DNA of 64,000 nucleotides from Ruegeria sp. A3M17 (lineage in GTDB: Bacteria > Pseudomonadota > Alphaproteobacteria > Rhodobacterales > Rhodobacteraceae): assembly GCF_003318255.1 (NCBI RefSeq), contig NZ_QOCF01000028.1, forward strand, positions 310,001 through 374,000, in the 5' to 3' direction. The notes beneath the pieces were generated by a model. It made no database searches. It was given only the letters and a program-made list of their open reading frames with translations, and was not told where the DNA came from. A program made the position numbers and the translations under genes. Position 1 is the first letter of the stretch. Every line of letters starts with the position of its first letter. Of this stretch, positions 24,089 to 33,639 are shown in pieces.

Positions 24089-24145
24089 CGGGGCTTGCGG
24101 ACGGATCGTGGGCGGCTAGGCTGGGCACAAATCGAACCAGCCGAG

Positions 24146-25534
24146 ATGTCCATGACCCTGTCCTTTGCTTCGCCGTCCGAACCCTCTGTTCCGCTGCATG
24201 TCATTTCGCAACCCAATCTTGACGATTGGTTGAAAGACCAGCCAAGCCACATTGCATCGTGGGTCGAGGCCAACGGATTCACCGGGGCCATGGGACAGGC
24301 TCTGCTGATCCCTCAATCGGATGGTGCGCCCCAAATGGCCTTGGCGGGTTACGGAAAAAGCAGCAAGCGCGCGCGCAAACGGTTCCCGCTGGCAGCGGCG
24401 GTCGAAGCCTTGCGGAAGGGAACCTATCACATAGCGTCCGGTGTGCCCGCAGATGCGCTAAGCAACGAGTGCCTGGGTTGGCTGCTCACAGGATATGCCT
24501 TTGACCGTTACGCCAATCAATCACCTGCCAAGGCGCGACTCGTTGCACCCGAAGGTGTTGATGCCGCGCGGATTGAGGCGCTGGCCAGTGCCGAGGCGCT
24601 GACCCGCGATTTGGTCAACACACCGGCCTCAGACATGGGACCGGATCAGCTGCAGGCCGCAGCCGAGGATTTGGCGCAGGAATTTGGCGCGACATGCACT
24701 ACGGTTCAAGGCGACGCCCTGCTGGACCAAAATTTCCCGCTGATTCACACGGTCGGACGCGCCGCCGTGCATGCGCCGCGCCTGATCGAGATGATATGGG
24801 GCAACACCGGGCCCAAACTGACCCTTGTCGGCAAGGGTGTATGCTTTGACACTGGCGGGCTGAATCTGAAACCAGGGAATTCGATGTCTCTGATGAAAAA
24901 GGACATGGGCGGCGCGGCCAATGTGCTGGGTTTGGCGCGGATGATCATGGCACTAAAGCTGCCTGTGCAACTGCGCGTGCTGATCCCGGCGGTCGAGAAC
25001 TCGGTCGCGGGGAATGCTTTCCGTCCGGGGGATATCCTGACCTCGCGCAAAGGTCTGACGGTTGAGATCAACAACACCGACGCCGAAGGGCGGCTGGTTC
25101 TGGCCGACGCATTGGCGCTGGCGGATGAGGGTGAACCTGACCTGATTATCTCGATGGCGACGCTGACCGGTGCCGCGCGAGTGGCGGTTGGCCCCGATCT
25201 GGCGCCCTTTTACACCGATGACGATGGCGCGGCAGACGCGCTGGCCAACGCTGGCGGGCAATCGGCCGACCCGGTCTGGCGGATGCCTTTCCATGAACCC
25301 TATGAGGCGATGATCGAACCCGGAATCGCCGATCTGGACAACGCGCCTTCCGGCGGATTTGCTGGCTCGATAACCGCAGCCCTGTTCCTGCGCCGCTTTG
25401 TGGGTGACAGCCGCTATATGCATTTCGACATCTATTCCTGGCAGCCCAGCAAGGCCCCCGGACGCAGCAGAGGGGGGCTGGGCCAAGGGCCGCGTGCCTT
25501 GCTGACCGCCCTGCCCGAGATTCTGAACCTATGA
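24146..25534 (+). CDS. leucyl aminopeptidase (M17)
   Basis: 462 residues. The M17 signature NTDAEGRLVLADAL (around residue 315) and the upstream VGKGVCFDTGGLNLKPGNSMSLMKKDMGGAANV block supply the two-metal site and catalytic Lys and Arg. The N-terminal domain is shorter and different from E. coli PepA, as is usual for this alphaproteobacterial type. ATG 24146 is favoured over the frame start at 24095 because the protein-like sequence begins at MSMTLSFAS. It overlaps the NlpC/P60 gene by 4 bases (ATGA). Confidence 0.92.
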   Translation: MSMTLSFASPSEPSVPLHVISQPNLDDWLKDQPSHIASWVEANGFTGAMGQALLIPQSDGAPQMALAGYGKSSKRARKRFPLAAAVEALRKGTYHIASGVPADALSNECLGWLLTGYAFDRYANQSPAKARLVAPEGVDAARIEALASAEALTRDLVNTPASDMGPDQLQAAAEDLAQEFGATCTTVQGDALLDQNFPLIHTVGRAAVHAPRLIEMIWGNTGPKLTLVGKGVCFDTGGLNLKPGNSMSLMKKDMGGAANVLGLARMIMALKLPVQLRVLIPAVENSVAGNAFRPGDILTSRKGLTVEINNTDAEGRLVLADALALADEGEPDLIISMATLTGAARVAVGPDLAPFYTDDDGAADALANAGGQSADPVWRMPFHEPYEAMIEPGIADLDNAPSGGFAGSITAALFLRRFVGDSRYMHFDIYSWQPSKAPGRSRGGLGQGPRALLTALPEILNL

Positions 25535-26268
25535 CGGGCAAGCGCATCATAAACCCGGTTGCCGATCTGTTGCGCAGCCCGAGTGGCCCCAGGGACCGGC
25601 AGCTATTGTATGGCGACCCGGTAGATGTTGTTGACGAAACCGAAGGGTGGAGCCAAATCACCTCGGACAAGGACGGCTATCCCGGTTGGGTCAGGTCCGA
25701 TCAACTGGGGCCTGAGGCGCAACAGACCCACTGGGTCACCGCACCTGCGACACATGCCTATCAACAGCCCGACATGAAAAGCCGGGACCGCGTATCGCTG
25801 AGTTTCGGCAGCAAATTATGCGTGCTGTCTGAACAGAATAGGTTTCTGGAAACAGAACTAGGGTTCATTCCAGCGATTCACGCCAAACTCAGCGCAACGC
25901 ACCTGACCGATCCCGTTGCGGTGGCCGAGCTGTTTCTGGGCACACCCTATCTTTGGGGGGGAAACAGTCGCTTCGGTATTGATTGTTCCGGGTTGGTCCA
26001 GGCCGGTTTGCTGGCCTGCGGCATACCTTCCCCCGGTGATAGCGGCGTTCAGGAACGCGAACTGGGTACGGCGCTGCCCGCCGGAACGCCGGCCAAGCGC
26101 GGGGATCTGTTATTCTGGAAAGGCCACGTGGCATGGGTCTATGGCGAGAACATGCTGCTTCATGCAAACGCCTACCACATGGACGTGACGTTCGAGCCAA
26201 TGGATCAGGCGATCACAAGGATTCTGGAGCAGGGCGACGGGCCCGTAACAACCCACAAAAGGCTCTAA
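25531..26268 (+). CDS. NlpC/P60 peptidase with SH3 domain
   Basis: 245 residues. An N-terminal SH3b-like domain (residues about 8-60, VADLLRSPSG...GWVRSDQL) precedes an NlpC/P60 domain with the catalytic Cys in FGIDCSGLVQ, His in GHVAWV and the HANAY segment. There is no signal peptide, so it is probably a cytoplasmic dipeptidyl-peptidase VI-like enzyme that recycles murein peptides. Translational coupling to the leucyl aminopeptidase suggests stepwise peptide breakdown. It overlaps the convergent DUF2794 gene by 4 bases. Confidence 0.9.
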   Translation: MTGKRIINPVADLLRSPSGPRDRQLLYGDPVDVVDETEGWSQITSDKDGYPGWVRSDQLGPEAQQTHWVTAPATHAYQQPDMKSRDRVSLSFGSKLCVLSEQNRFLETELGFIPAIHAKLSATHLTDPVAVAELFLGTPYLWGGNSRFGIDCSGLVQAGLLACGIPSPGDSGVQERELGTALPAGTPAKRGDLLFWKGHVAWVYGENMLLHANAYHMDVTFEPMDQAITRILEQGDGPVTTHKRL

Positions 26269-26609
26269 TCAAGGTCGACAGACCGGATCAGCTTGCGTTC
26301 CAACACACGCAGCACGGTGCGCAGGTCATGGCCTCGCTTCAGGATGCGCCCGTCCATGCCGATCACTGAATACATCCCCTGTTTAGACCGCAGACGAGGG
26401 TGTTTTTCGACCCGGTAGATCGGATGCTCTGCCGTGCGTCTGAAAATGGAAAAAACCGCCATATCGCGCAGGTTGGAAATGCCATAGTCACGCCATTCTC
26501 CGGCGGCGACCATCTTGCCATAGACAGACAGTATATGTGACATCTCGCGCCGGTCGAACGCGACGGGCATCTGGGCCGAGTTTGCAGAAAACCGGCTGGG
26601 AGGCTGCAT
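26265..26609 (-). CDS. DUF2794 family protein
   Basis: 114 residues from ATG 26609 (GAGGG 7 bases upstream). The longer frame to 26705 would overlap the permease gene and is unlikely. The sequence (VAFDRREMSHILSVYGKMVAAGEWRDYGIS, RRTAEHPIYRVEKHPRLR, GRILKRGHDLRTVLRVLERKL) is a typical DUF2794 protein, small, basic, conserved in alphaproteobacteria and without known function. Confidence 0.82.
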   Translation of the reverse strand: MQPPSRFSANSAQMPVAFDRREMSHILSVYGKMVAAGEWRDYGISNLRDMAVFSIFRRTAEHPIYRVEKHPRLRSKQGMYSVIGMDGRILKRGHDLRTVLRVLERKLIRSVDLD

Positions 26610-26691
26610 GTTCATACCCTCAGCCTTGCCGGAAAACGCATTTGAATCAAGTCCGGTGCCAACAGGTGTGGTAATTTTGAATCGTTTCGTC

Positions 26692-28356
26692 CTACCGCCG
26701 CCCAACTTGCCGACAGATCAGAATCACCGGCAAAAGCCCAACCGCTAGGATCACAAGCGAGGGAACCGCTGCCCCCTCCAACCGTTCGTCCGAGGCGAGA
26801 CGATAGGCCTGGACCGCAAGCGTATCAAAGTTGAATGGGCGCATGATCAAGGTCGCGGGCAGCTCTTTCATCACGTCCACAAATACGATCAGCAAGGCCG
26901 TCAGCAGCGAGGGTGTCAGTATTGGTAGATGCACACGTCGCAAGGTGCCCAGCGGCGATTGGCCCAAAGACCGGGACGCAGCATCCATATTGGCGTGCAC
27001 TGTGCTCTGCCCACCTTCGTAAGCGCTGAGCGCTGCCGCCAGAAAGCGCACCATGTAAGCCGCCACCAGCAACCAGATCGAACCCGTCACCAGCAGACCA
27101 GTCGAGACGTCGAACGTCTGGCGCATCCACGAATCCAGCGCGTTGTCGAATCTGGCGAAGGGTACCATCAGGCCAACGGCGATCACGCCGCCGGGCACCG
27201 CATAGCCCAACCGCGCCAGATAGCCTGTGGTCGATGATCCACGACCCGGGCGAAGGCGCTGAAAGAACCCAACGCAGATCGCGGCGCATACCGTAACCAC
27301 GGCGGCCACTCCTGCAAGTGTCAGCGAGTTTTGAATGAACCCGAGATATCGCCGCGACAGTAGGTTTTGTTCCGAGGTCAGGCCCATCTGGATCAGGATA
27401 AACACCGGCAGCAAGAACCCCAGCACCACTGGAATAGCGCACAAGGTTATGGCTGCTGCGGATTGCCAGCCCTTAAGCTGCGCCGAAGGCAGGGACGCAT
27501 GGCTTTTGCCCGCTTGATAGTACTTTGCCTTGCCGCGCTGCGTCCGTTCGGCCACGGCCATGACCAGCGCAAAACCCAGCAGGCACAAAGCCAACTGCGC
27601 CGCACCCGCCCGGTCGCCGATCGAGAACCAGCTTGTGTAGATACCGGTGGCAAATGTCTGAACGCCGAAATAGGCGACCGTGCCAAAATCGGCGATGGTT
27701 TCCATGATCGCCAGCAGGACACCACCGGCAATGGCCGGGCGGGCCATCGGCAAAGACACGTGCCAGAACGCCAACCACGGGCTTTTGCCCAGCGCACGGG
27801 CGGCCAGAAAAGCGGTGGCGCTCTGCTGCAGAAACGCGGCCCGCGCCAGCAGGTAGACATAAGGGTAGAGCACTAGGATCAGCATCACTGCCGCGCCCTC
27901 AGTCGATCTGATTTCCGGGAACCAATAATCGCGCGGCCCCCAACCCGTCACGTCGCGCAGCGTGGTCTGCACAATACCGGGGTGATCCAGAATGAACGTA
28001 TAGGCATAAGCCAGAACATAGGCCGGGAAAGCCAGCGGCAGGACCAGCGCAATTTCCAGAAAGCGCACCCCGGGAAATCGCGTCATCGTCACCAGCCACG
28101 CCGCGCCAACCCCGATAGAGAACGTGCCGATAGCCACCAGAACGACAAGGATCACGGTTGTAAGTGCATACCCGGGTAAAACCGTCTCGAACAGATGCGA
28201 GACCGTTTCCGTACCCCCCGTCACCGCTGCCAGAACAACCGCAACCATCGGCAAAAGACAAGCCGCTGCCACCATATAGGCCACAGTGGCCACCAACCGG
28301 GTGCCCAGCGCGCCGCGATTGCGTTTTCCGTGTTCTGAATAGTCGATTTCGGCCAT
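26692..28356 (-). CDS. iron(III)-type ABC transporter permease (FbpB-like)
   Basis: 554 residues, a fused double permease with about twelve helices and two EAA-type loops: AARALGKSPWLAFWHVSLPMARPAIAGG in the first half and AASRSLGQSPLGTLRRVHLPILTPSLL in the second. This is the FbpB/SfuB architecture used for ferric iron or thiamine import. Neither the binding protein nor the ATPase gene is adjacent, so they must be encoded elsewhere or the gene is an orphan. Confidence 0.88.
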   Translation of the reverse strand: MAEIDYSEHGKRNRGALGTRLVATVAYMVAAACLLPMVAVVLAAVTGGTETVSHLFETVLPGYALTTVILVVLVAIGTFSIGVGAAWLVTMTRFPGVRFLEIALVLPLAFPAYVLAYAYTFILDHPGIVQTTLRDVTGWGPRDYWFPEIRSTEGAAVMLILVLYPYVYLLARAAFLQQSATAFLAARALGKSPWLAFWHVSLPMARPAIAGGVLLAIMETIADFGTVAYFGVQTFATGIYTSWFSIGDRAGAAQLALCLLGFALVMAVAERTQRGKAKYYQAGKSHASLPSAQLKGWQSAAAITLCAIPVVLGFLLPVFILIQMGLTSEQNLLSRRYLGFIQNSLTLAGVAAVVTVCAAICVGFFQRLRPGRGSSTTGYLARLGYAVPGGVIAVGLMVPFARFDNALDSWMRQTFDVSTGLLVTGSIWLLVAAYMVRFLAAALSAYEGGQSTVHANMDAASRSLGQSPLGTLRRVHLPILTPSLLTALLIVFVDVMKELPATLIMRPFNFDTLAVQAYRLASDERLEGAAVPSLVILAVGLLPVILICRQVGRR

Positions 28357-28541
28357 ACGGTATCTTCACTTGGTGATAAGTTGCCTTTTCGACTAAATTT
28401 GTCGGAATTGCCAGCGCCAATAGGTCAGGCATAATCTTCAGGTCCGTCAATCAGCAGCTCGTGCTGGCGCAGGAATTCCACACTTGCGATGCTTCGGATG
28501 CTCAGGTCCAGTATAGCTCAGAGCTTAGAACTGGCAGTTTG

Positions 28542-29009
28542 ATGATATTTAGAATGCTTCTCTTTGTGTCGCTTTTTGCCTGCCAAGGTATATCCGCTGG
28601 TGCGGACACAGGCGATGACTCCGAATTTGCAACAAAATGCCTGATGCCGGGCACAACAGACTTGGAGAGTTCGACCCTGAACTGGCAAAATATCCGCTTT
28701 CTGGAAGACTTGGATTTCTGTCTGCTTTCCGTCGCCGAGAAACTGTCGGATGCCGACAAATTGATAGGTTGGATGGCAGCGAGTGGCTTCCGTATGTCGA
28801 GGCCGATTACATACTCAAGGCAAACGATGATGGCGTCCTACGGTTATGAGGGGGAGGGGGATTTAATTGGCGGCTCAATTCCGAAGGATGAATTCAAATG
28901 GGGTATCCATCCATGGAGAACCTTCCCCGCGTACAGCATGTCAGTTGGTTTAATGCTGCGCGACGGAGGTAGCCCCTTGAGTGTGAACAGCGTCCTGAAT
29001 ACCAAATGA
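28542..29009 (+). CDS. small exported protein of unknown function
   Basis: 155 residues from ATG 28542. The N-terminus (MIFRMLLFVSLFACQGISAGAD) is a good signal peptide. The mature part has two cysteines (TKCLMPG, DFCLLSV) that could pair. I recognise no domain. The ribosome binding site is weak, and ATG 28554 would still keep part of the hydrophobic segment. Composition is somewhat AT-richer than its neighbours. Confidence 0.55.
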   Translation: MIFRMLLFVSLFACQGISAGADTGDDSEFATKCLMPGTTDLESSTLNWQNIRFLEDLDFCLLSVAEKLSDADKLIGWMAASGFRMSRPITYSRQTMMASYGYEGEGDLIGGSIPKDEFKWGIHPWRTFPAYSMSVGLMLRDGGSPLSVNSVLNTK

Positions 29010-29021
29010 ACTTAAAGAATA

Positions 29022-29045
29022 TGAGGCGCAGGACACTCCGCCTCA
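29022..29045. terminator. stem-loop between convergent genes
   Basis: Perfect 7-bp stem TGAGGCG / CGCCTCA (29022-29028 with 29039-29045) between the small exported protein gene and the end of the CoA-ligase gene. The minus strand continues with a short T-rich stretch, so it probably ends the long minus-strand operon. Confidence 0.5.
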
Positions 29046-29057
29046 CAAAATTTGATC

Positions 29058-30275
29058 TCATTCGTAAACGCGCTGATCTTCGATCACCAAACCGTCCTTC
29101 GGCAGTGATCCGGGGGTTACAACCTCGATTGCGCCTTTCAGTTTCAGCACCTCGACTACGGATTTGGCATATGCCATGTCGTCGCCTCCCGCGCTTTCGA
29201 TCTGGACGGTCATCGTGTCCATCTCTCCCTGACGGGCGGCGATGACGCGGGCTTTGACGATTTCCTCGTGCTTATCGACCAGAGCGGCCACCTGTTCGGG
29301 GCGCACAAACATGCCCTTAATCTTGGTGGTCTGGTCCGCACGACCCATCCATCCCTTGATCCGCAGATTGGTCCGCCCACAGGGCGAGACACCCGGCATG
29401 ATCGCAGACAGATCACCCGTGGCAAAGCGGATCAGCGGGTAATCAGGGTTCAGAGAGGTCACGACAACCTCACCCACCTCACCCGGCTCTACCGGTGTTC
29501 CGGTGCCAGGGGTGACGACCTCGATAATGACATGTTCGTCGATGATCATCCCTTCCATCGCGGCGCTCTCATAGGCGATATTGCCCAGATCGGCCGTGGC
29601 ATAGCATTGCAAGCAGGAAATCCCCCGATCAACATAGTCCTGACGCAAAGATGGGAACAGCGCGCCGCCGCCCACAACAGCCTTTGAGAAGTTCAGGGTC
29701 ACGCCCATCTCATCCGCCTTGTCCAGAATGACCTTCAGGTAGTCCGGCGTGCCCGCATAGGACGTGCAGCCTACATCACGCGCCGCGGTCACCTGCAATT
29801 CAGTCTGGCCGGTACCCGCTGGCAGCACAGCGGCCCCTACCGCGCGCGCGCCACTCTCAAAAATCATACCAGCTGGCGTGAGGTGATAGCCGAAACAGTT
29901 CTGCACGATATCTCCGGGTCCGACGCCGGCGGCATGCAGAAACCGCCCCATGCGCCACCAATCATGATCCGTACTGCCCGGCTCATAGATCGGGCCGGGG
30001 GACTGGAACACGTGATGGAAATGTCGGGCCGGTTTGACGGTGAACCCGCCGAACGGCGGGCGCGACGCTTGCGCCGCTGCCAAGTCCGACTTCCGAAGCA
30101 CCGGCAATTTGACCAGATCGTCGGCTGAAATCACCGCGCTGGTATCCGCATCGGCTAGATGCGCAGCAAAGCCCGGAGCGGACAGGGCGCGGTCAATCTG
30201 AGTACGCAGCGCCTGCGCCTGATCGGCGGAGCGTTCGTCGGCTGATCGGGTTTCGAGAGCGTCGTAATAGGTCAT
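29058..30275 (-). CDS. phenylacetate-CoA ligase (PaaK)-family acyl-CoA ligase
   Basis: 405 residues from ATG 30275 (GGAGGA 7 bases upstream), in the PaaK branch of the AMP-forming ligases. Visible motifs are the adenylate-binding YATADLGNIAYE, the FATGDLS aspartate region and the C-terminal KIKGMFVRPEQV hinge. PaaK itself usually has a YGLTE-type motif; here it is YATADLG, as in the group found with Liv-type transporters. It is the last gene of the eight-gene importer operon, 19 bases after livF. The substrate is probably an aromatic or related organic acid brought in by the transporter. Confidence 0.85.
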   Translation of the reverse strand: MTYYDALETRSADERSADQAQALRTQIDRALSAPGFAAHLADADTSAVISADDLVKLPVLRKSDLAAAQASRPPFGGFTVKPARHFHHVFQSPGPIYEPGSTDHDWWRMGRFLHAAGVGPGDIVQNCFGYHLTPAGMIFESGARAVGAAVLPAGTGQTELQVTAARDVGCTSYAGTPDYLKVILDKADEMGVTLNFSKAVVGGGALFPSLRQDYVDRGISCLQCYATADLGNIAYESAAMEGMIIDEHVIIEVVTPGTGTPVEPGEVGEVVVTSLNPDYPLIRFATGDLSAIMPGVSPCGRTNLRIKGWMGRADQTTKIKGMFVRPEQVAALVDKHEEIVKARVIAARQGEMDTMTVQIESAGGDDMAYAKSVVEVLKLKGAIEVVTPGSLPKDGLVIEDQRVYE

Positions 30276-30294
30276 CGCCAGATCCTCCATTCGC

Positions 30295-31128
30295 TTACAA
30301 CCACCTCTTGCGGCGGCGGTAAGACCGCACGTCACGGAAGCTTTTGCGGCCTTCGTCAGACATGCCCAGATAGAACTCTTTCACATCCTGATTTTCGCGC
30401 AAATCTGCCGCCGGACCGTCCATCACGACGCGCCCCGATTCCAGAATATAGCCGTAATGCGCAAACCTTAGAGCCACATTGGTGTTCTGTTCGGCCAACA
30501 GGAAAGAAACACCTTCTTTCTCGTTCAGGTCCTTCACGATACCGAAAATCTCTTCGACCAGCTGCGGCGCAAGTCCCATCGAGGGTTCGTCCAGCAGGAT
30601 CGTTTCGGGTCGGGACATCAAAGCTCGGCCCATTGCAACCATCTGTTGCTCACCACCCGAAGTGTAACCTGCCTGCGACCGGCGGCGCTCCTTCAGGCGG
30701 GGAAAATATGTGTAGACCAGTTCAAGGTCCTGCTGGATGGCGGCCTTGCCATCCTTGCGGGTATAAGCGCCCGTCAGCAGGTTTTCTTCAACCGTCAGGT
30801 GTTCAAAACAATGGCGGCCTTCCATCACCTGGATGACGCCCTTTTCCACCAGATCGGCAGGATCGCTTTCATGCACGCTGGTGCCGCGGTATTCGATCGT
30901 ACCCTTGGTGACCTCACCGCGCTCGGAATGCAGCAGGTTCGACACCGCCTTGAGCGTCGTTGTCTTGCCCGCGCCATTGCCGCCCAGCAGGGCCGTGATA
31001 CCGCCCTTGGGCACAGTCAGGCTGACGCCTTTCAGGACGAGGATCACGTGATTGTAGATCACCTCGATATTGTTGACCTCAAGCAGGGTTTCCGACTTGG
31101 TGTCAGTGGTTTGTGCCGCATCCAGCAT
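30295..31128 (-). CDS. livF: LivF-type ABC transporter ATP-binding protein
   Basis: 277 residues. Walker A GGNGAGKTT near residue 48, the signature region YTSGGEQQMVAMGRALMSRPETILLDEPSMGLAP (signature plus Walker B) and the switch LLAEQNTNVAL are complete. The ending EFYLGMSDEGRKSF is typical for LivF proteins of such clusters. It is one of two ATPases of the importer, with LivG. Confidence 0.93.
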   Translation of the reverse strand: MLDAAQTTDTKSETLLEVNNIEVIYNHVILVLKGVSLTVPKGGITALLGGNGAGKTTTLKAVSNLLHSERGEVTKGTIEYRGTSVHESDPADLVEKGVIQVMEGRHCFEHLTVEENLLTGAYTRKDGKAAIQQDLELVYTYFPRLKERRRSQAGYTSGGEQQMVAMGRALMSRPETILLDEPSMGLAPQLVEEIFGIVKDLNEKEGVSFLLAEQNTNVALRFAHYGYILESGRVVMDGPAADLRENQDVKEFYLGMSDEGRKSFRDVRSYRRRKRWL

Positions 31129-31159
31129 CTGCGCGTGTCCTTAAGCGAGTGTGGGGTTC

Positions 31160-31183
31160 GGGACGGCGGTCTACCGCCGCCCC
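31160..31183 (-). promoter_or_regulatory. intercistronic stem-loop after the binding-protein gene
   Basis: A GC-rich hairpin (CGGCGGT 31164-31170 with ACCGCCG 31173-31179, extended by GGG/CCC) lies in the 75-base gap between the binding-protein stop and the livF start. Lacking a T-run, it more likely protects the upstream mRNA or slows the polymerase than ends transcription outright, giving more binding protein than ATPase. Confidence 0.55.
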
Positions 31184-31203
31184 GGTTTGTTCAAAGCGCT
31201 GTA

Positions 31204-32484
31204 TCAGCAACGCCCTTCAATGTTGTTTTCTGCTGCATAGGCCGCAGAATCTTCATCGATCAGCGCGCCGATCACTTCACCATCGGTCTGCTTGAAGTCC
31301 GAGATCAGCGTCCAGGTCTTGTTCGCTGCATCCCACTGCGTCACACCAACCAAGGCGTCACCACCGTGGTTTTCGCAGGACACCGAGAAGGTCGGACCAA
31401 AGTTCGGCAAGCCCAGTTCAGCCATCTTCGCCTCGGTCATCTCCAGTGCTTCCATGCCAGTGCGCATCTCGGCCGGAGTGATTTCCGCATTGCCCGAGAT
31501 TTCCTGCGCTTTCTTGATGGCTTCAGCAGCAAGGACGGCTGCGTATAGACCACGGTTATACAGAACCGTGCCAACCTGATCGCCTGCACCGGCGGCCTTG
31601 CCTGCATCGACCACGTGCGTCTGCAGATCGTCAAAGACCGGGAAATCCGTGCCCACATTGTGGAAGGTCAGCGCCTTGTAGCCGTTGGCGGCTTCGCCCG
31701 CAGGCAGCACATCGTTTTCAGAACCGGACCACCAGATGCCGATGAAGTTTTCCATCGGGAAGCGGATGTTTGCAGCCTCTTGCACCGCAACCTGGTTCAT
31801 CACGCCCCAGCCCCACATCAGGACATAGTCAGGACGATCACGACGGATTTGCAGCCACTGAGACTTCTGCTCCTGACCCGGGTGATCCACCGGCAGGGCG
31901 ACCAGTTCAAAGCCGTGCTTCTTGGACAGCTCTTCCAGGGTGCGGATCGGTTCCTTGCCATAGGCCGAGTTGTGATAGACCAGCGCGATTTTCTTGCCGC
32001 TTAGATCGCCACCGTTTTCCTCAAGCAGATAATTGACCGCGCCTGAGGCCCCGTCCCAATAGTTGGCCGGATAGTTGAAGGTATGGCTGAACACGTCGCC
32101 GTTCTTGGCCGACGTCCGGCCATATCCCATCGTGTGCAGCGGAATGTCGTCTGCGGTGACTTTTGGGATCAGCTGATAAGTAATGCCTGTGGATAGCGGC
32201 TGATACACCAAAGCGCCTTCGCCCTTGGTGGATTCATAGCATTCCACACCTTTTTCGGTGTTGTAGCCGGTTTCGCATTCGACCATCCGGATCGGAACAC
32301 CACCGATGCCACCATCGCGCTCATTCAGCAGGGTAAAATAGTCGTTATAGCCATCCGAGAACGGAATGCCGCCAGCGGCGTAAGGCCCGGTACGATAGCT
32401 CAGATCGGGGATCACAAGATCCGCCAGAGCGGGTCCTGCAGCCATCAGGGCGCTTAGCGCCGCGGTTGCCAATTTCAATTTCAT
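31204..32484 (-). CDS. periplasmic substrate-binding protein of the Liv-type importer
   Basis: 426 residues with a signal peptide (MKLKLATAALSALMAAGPALAD). ATG 32484 has GGAGGAG 8 bases upstream. The mature protein is a type I periplasmic binding protein (YRTGPYAAGGIPFSDGYNDYF, KKIALVYHNSAYGKEPIRTL, WWSGSENDVLPAGEAANGYKAL). It is longer than LivJ/LivK (about 370) and belongs to the branch found with acyl-CoA ligases, which argues for an organic acid rather than leucine as ligand. Confidence 0.9.
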   Translation of the reverse strand: MKLKLATAALSALMAAGPALADLVIPDLSYRTGPYAAGGIPFSDGYNDYFTLLNERDGGIGGVPIRMVECETGYNTEKGVECYESTKGEGALVYQPLSTGITYQLIPKVTADDIPLHTMGYGRTSAKNGDVFSHTFNYPANYWDGASGAVNYLLEENGGDLSGKKIALVYHNSAYGKEPIRTLEELSKKHGFELVALPVDHPGQEQKSQWLQIRRDRPDYVLMWGWGVMNQVAVQEAANIRFPMENFIGIWWSGSENDVLPAGEAANGYKALTFHNVGTDFPVFDDLQTHVVDAGKAAGAGDQVGTVLYNRGLYAAVLAAEAIKKAQEISGNAEITPAEMRTGMEALEMTEAKMAELGLPNFGPTFSVSCENHGGDALVGVTQWDAANKTWTLISDFKQTDGEVIGALIDEDSAAYAAENNIEGRC

Positions 32485-32559
32485 CGGGTGTCTCCTCCCT
32501 TGGTTAGTCCGATGTTGCATTCAGGCTTGTTCCGCCCGTTTTTTCATTGGGCCGATCCC

Positions 32560-33636
32560 TTAGTGTGGGAACGGCCATAGTCTGAGTTTCTCTTTCGCCA
32601 CACGCCAAAGCTGCGCCAGCCCATGCGGTTCCAGGATCAGGAACATGATGATCAGCGCGCCGACGATCACCAGCTGCAGATGCGCCACGATATCCGTCGG
32701 CCAGCCCAGAACGTCGACGCCCACCACTTTCAGGACCACCGGCAGCAGAACAAGGAATGCTGCACCGGCGAAAGATCCAAAAATAGACCCTAACCCGCCA
32801 ATAATAATCATGAACAGCACCAGAAACGATTTCTGGATACCAAAGACTTCGCCAACCTCGACCGCGCCGAGATAGACCGCGAAGAACAGCGCGCCCGCGA
32901 TACCGATGAAGAACGAGCTGACGGCAAATGCGCTCATCTTGGCCTTCAATGGGTTTACGCCGATGATCTCGGCCGCGATATCCATATCGCGGATCGCCAT
33001 CCATGTCCGGCCCGTGGTACCGCGCGTCAGGTTGCGTGCGATCAGGGCGCTGAAGGCCAGAAAGATCAGGCAGAACATATATGTGGCCCAAGCAGGGGCA
33101 TTCGGACCAGTGATGATGATGCCGAACACATCCCGTTCCGGCGCGTTGATCTGACCCGAGGCCGAATAGTTGTAGAACCACGGCACCCGGTTAAACAGCC
33201 ACACAAGGAAGAACTGCGCCGCCAGCGTGGCCACCGCCAGATAAAACCCCTTGATCCGAAGACTTGGCAGGCCGAACAGCACACCGACAATGGCCGTTAT
33301 GCCGCCAGCCAAAATGACATGGATGAACATGCTGACATCAGGGAATGAGGTCATCAGCTTGTAGCAGGCATAGGCGCCCACAGCCATGAAACCACCAGTA
33401 CCCAAGGATACCTGCCCGCAATAGCCCACAAGGATGTTCAACCCGATTGCCGCAATGGCATAAATCAGAAAGGGCAACAGCAGCGCATTGGCCCAGTAGT
33501 CGTTGATGATGAACGGGATGATCCCAAACGCCACCGCCAGCACGACATAATACCGATACCGGTCGAACTTGATCGGAAAGGTCTGGCTGTCATCTGTGTA
33601 GGAGGTTTTGAAATCCCCGGCCTCACGATAAAACAT
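32560..33636 (-). CDS. livM: LivM-type ABC permease
   Basis: 358 residues with about nine hydrophobic helices and the LivM pattern GYCGQVSLGTGGFMAVGAYA and PSLRIKGFYLAVATLAAQF. The EAA-like loop RDMDIAAEIIGVNPLKAKMSAF lies near residue 215. Full length. Separated from the small membrane protein gene by 3 bases. Confidence 0.92.
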   Translation of the reverse strand: MFYREAGDFKTSYTDDSQTFPIKFDRYRYYVVLAVAFGIIPFIINDYWANALLLPFLIYAIAAIGLNILVGYCGQVSLGTGGFMAVGAYACYKLMTSFPDVSMFIHVILAGGITAIVGVLFGLPSLRIKGFYLAVATLAAQFFLVWLFNRVPWFYNYSASGQINAPERDVFGIIITGPNAPAWATYMFCLIFLAFSALIARNLTRGTTGRTWMAIRDMDIAAEIIGVNPLKAKMSAFAVSSFFIGIAGALFFAVYLGAVEVGEVFGIQKSFLVLFMIIIGGLGSIFGSFAGAAFLVLLPVVLKVVGVDVLGWPTDIVAHLQLVIVGALIIMFLILEPHGLAQLWRVAKEKLRLWPFPH

Positions 33637-33639
33637 GTC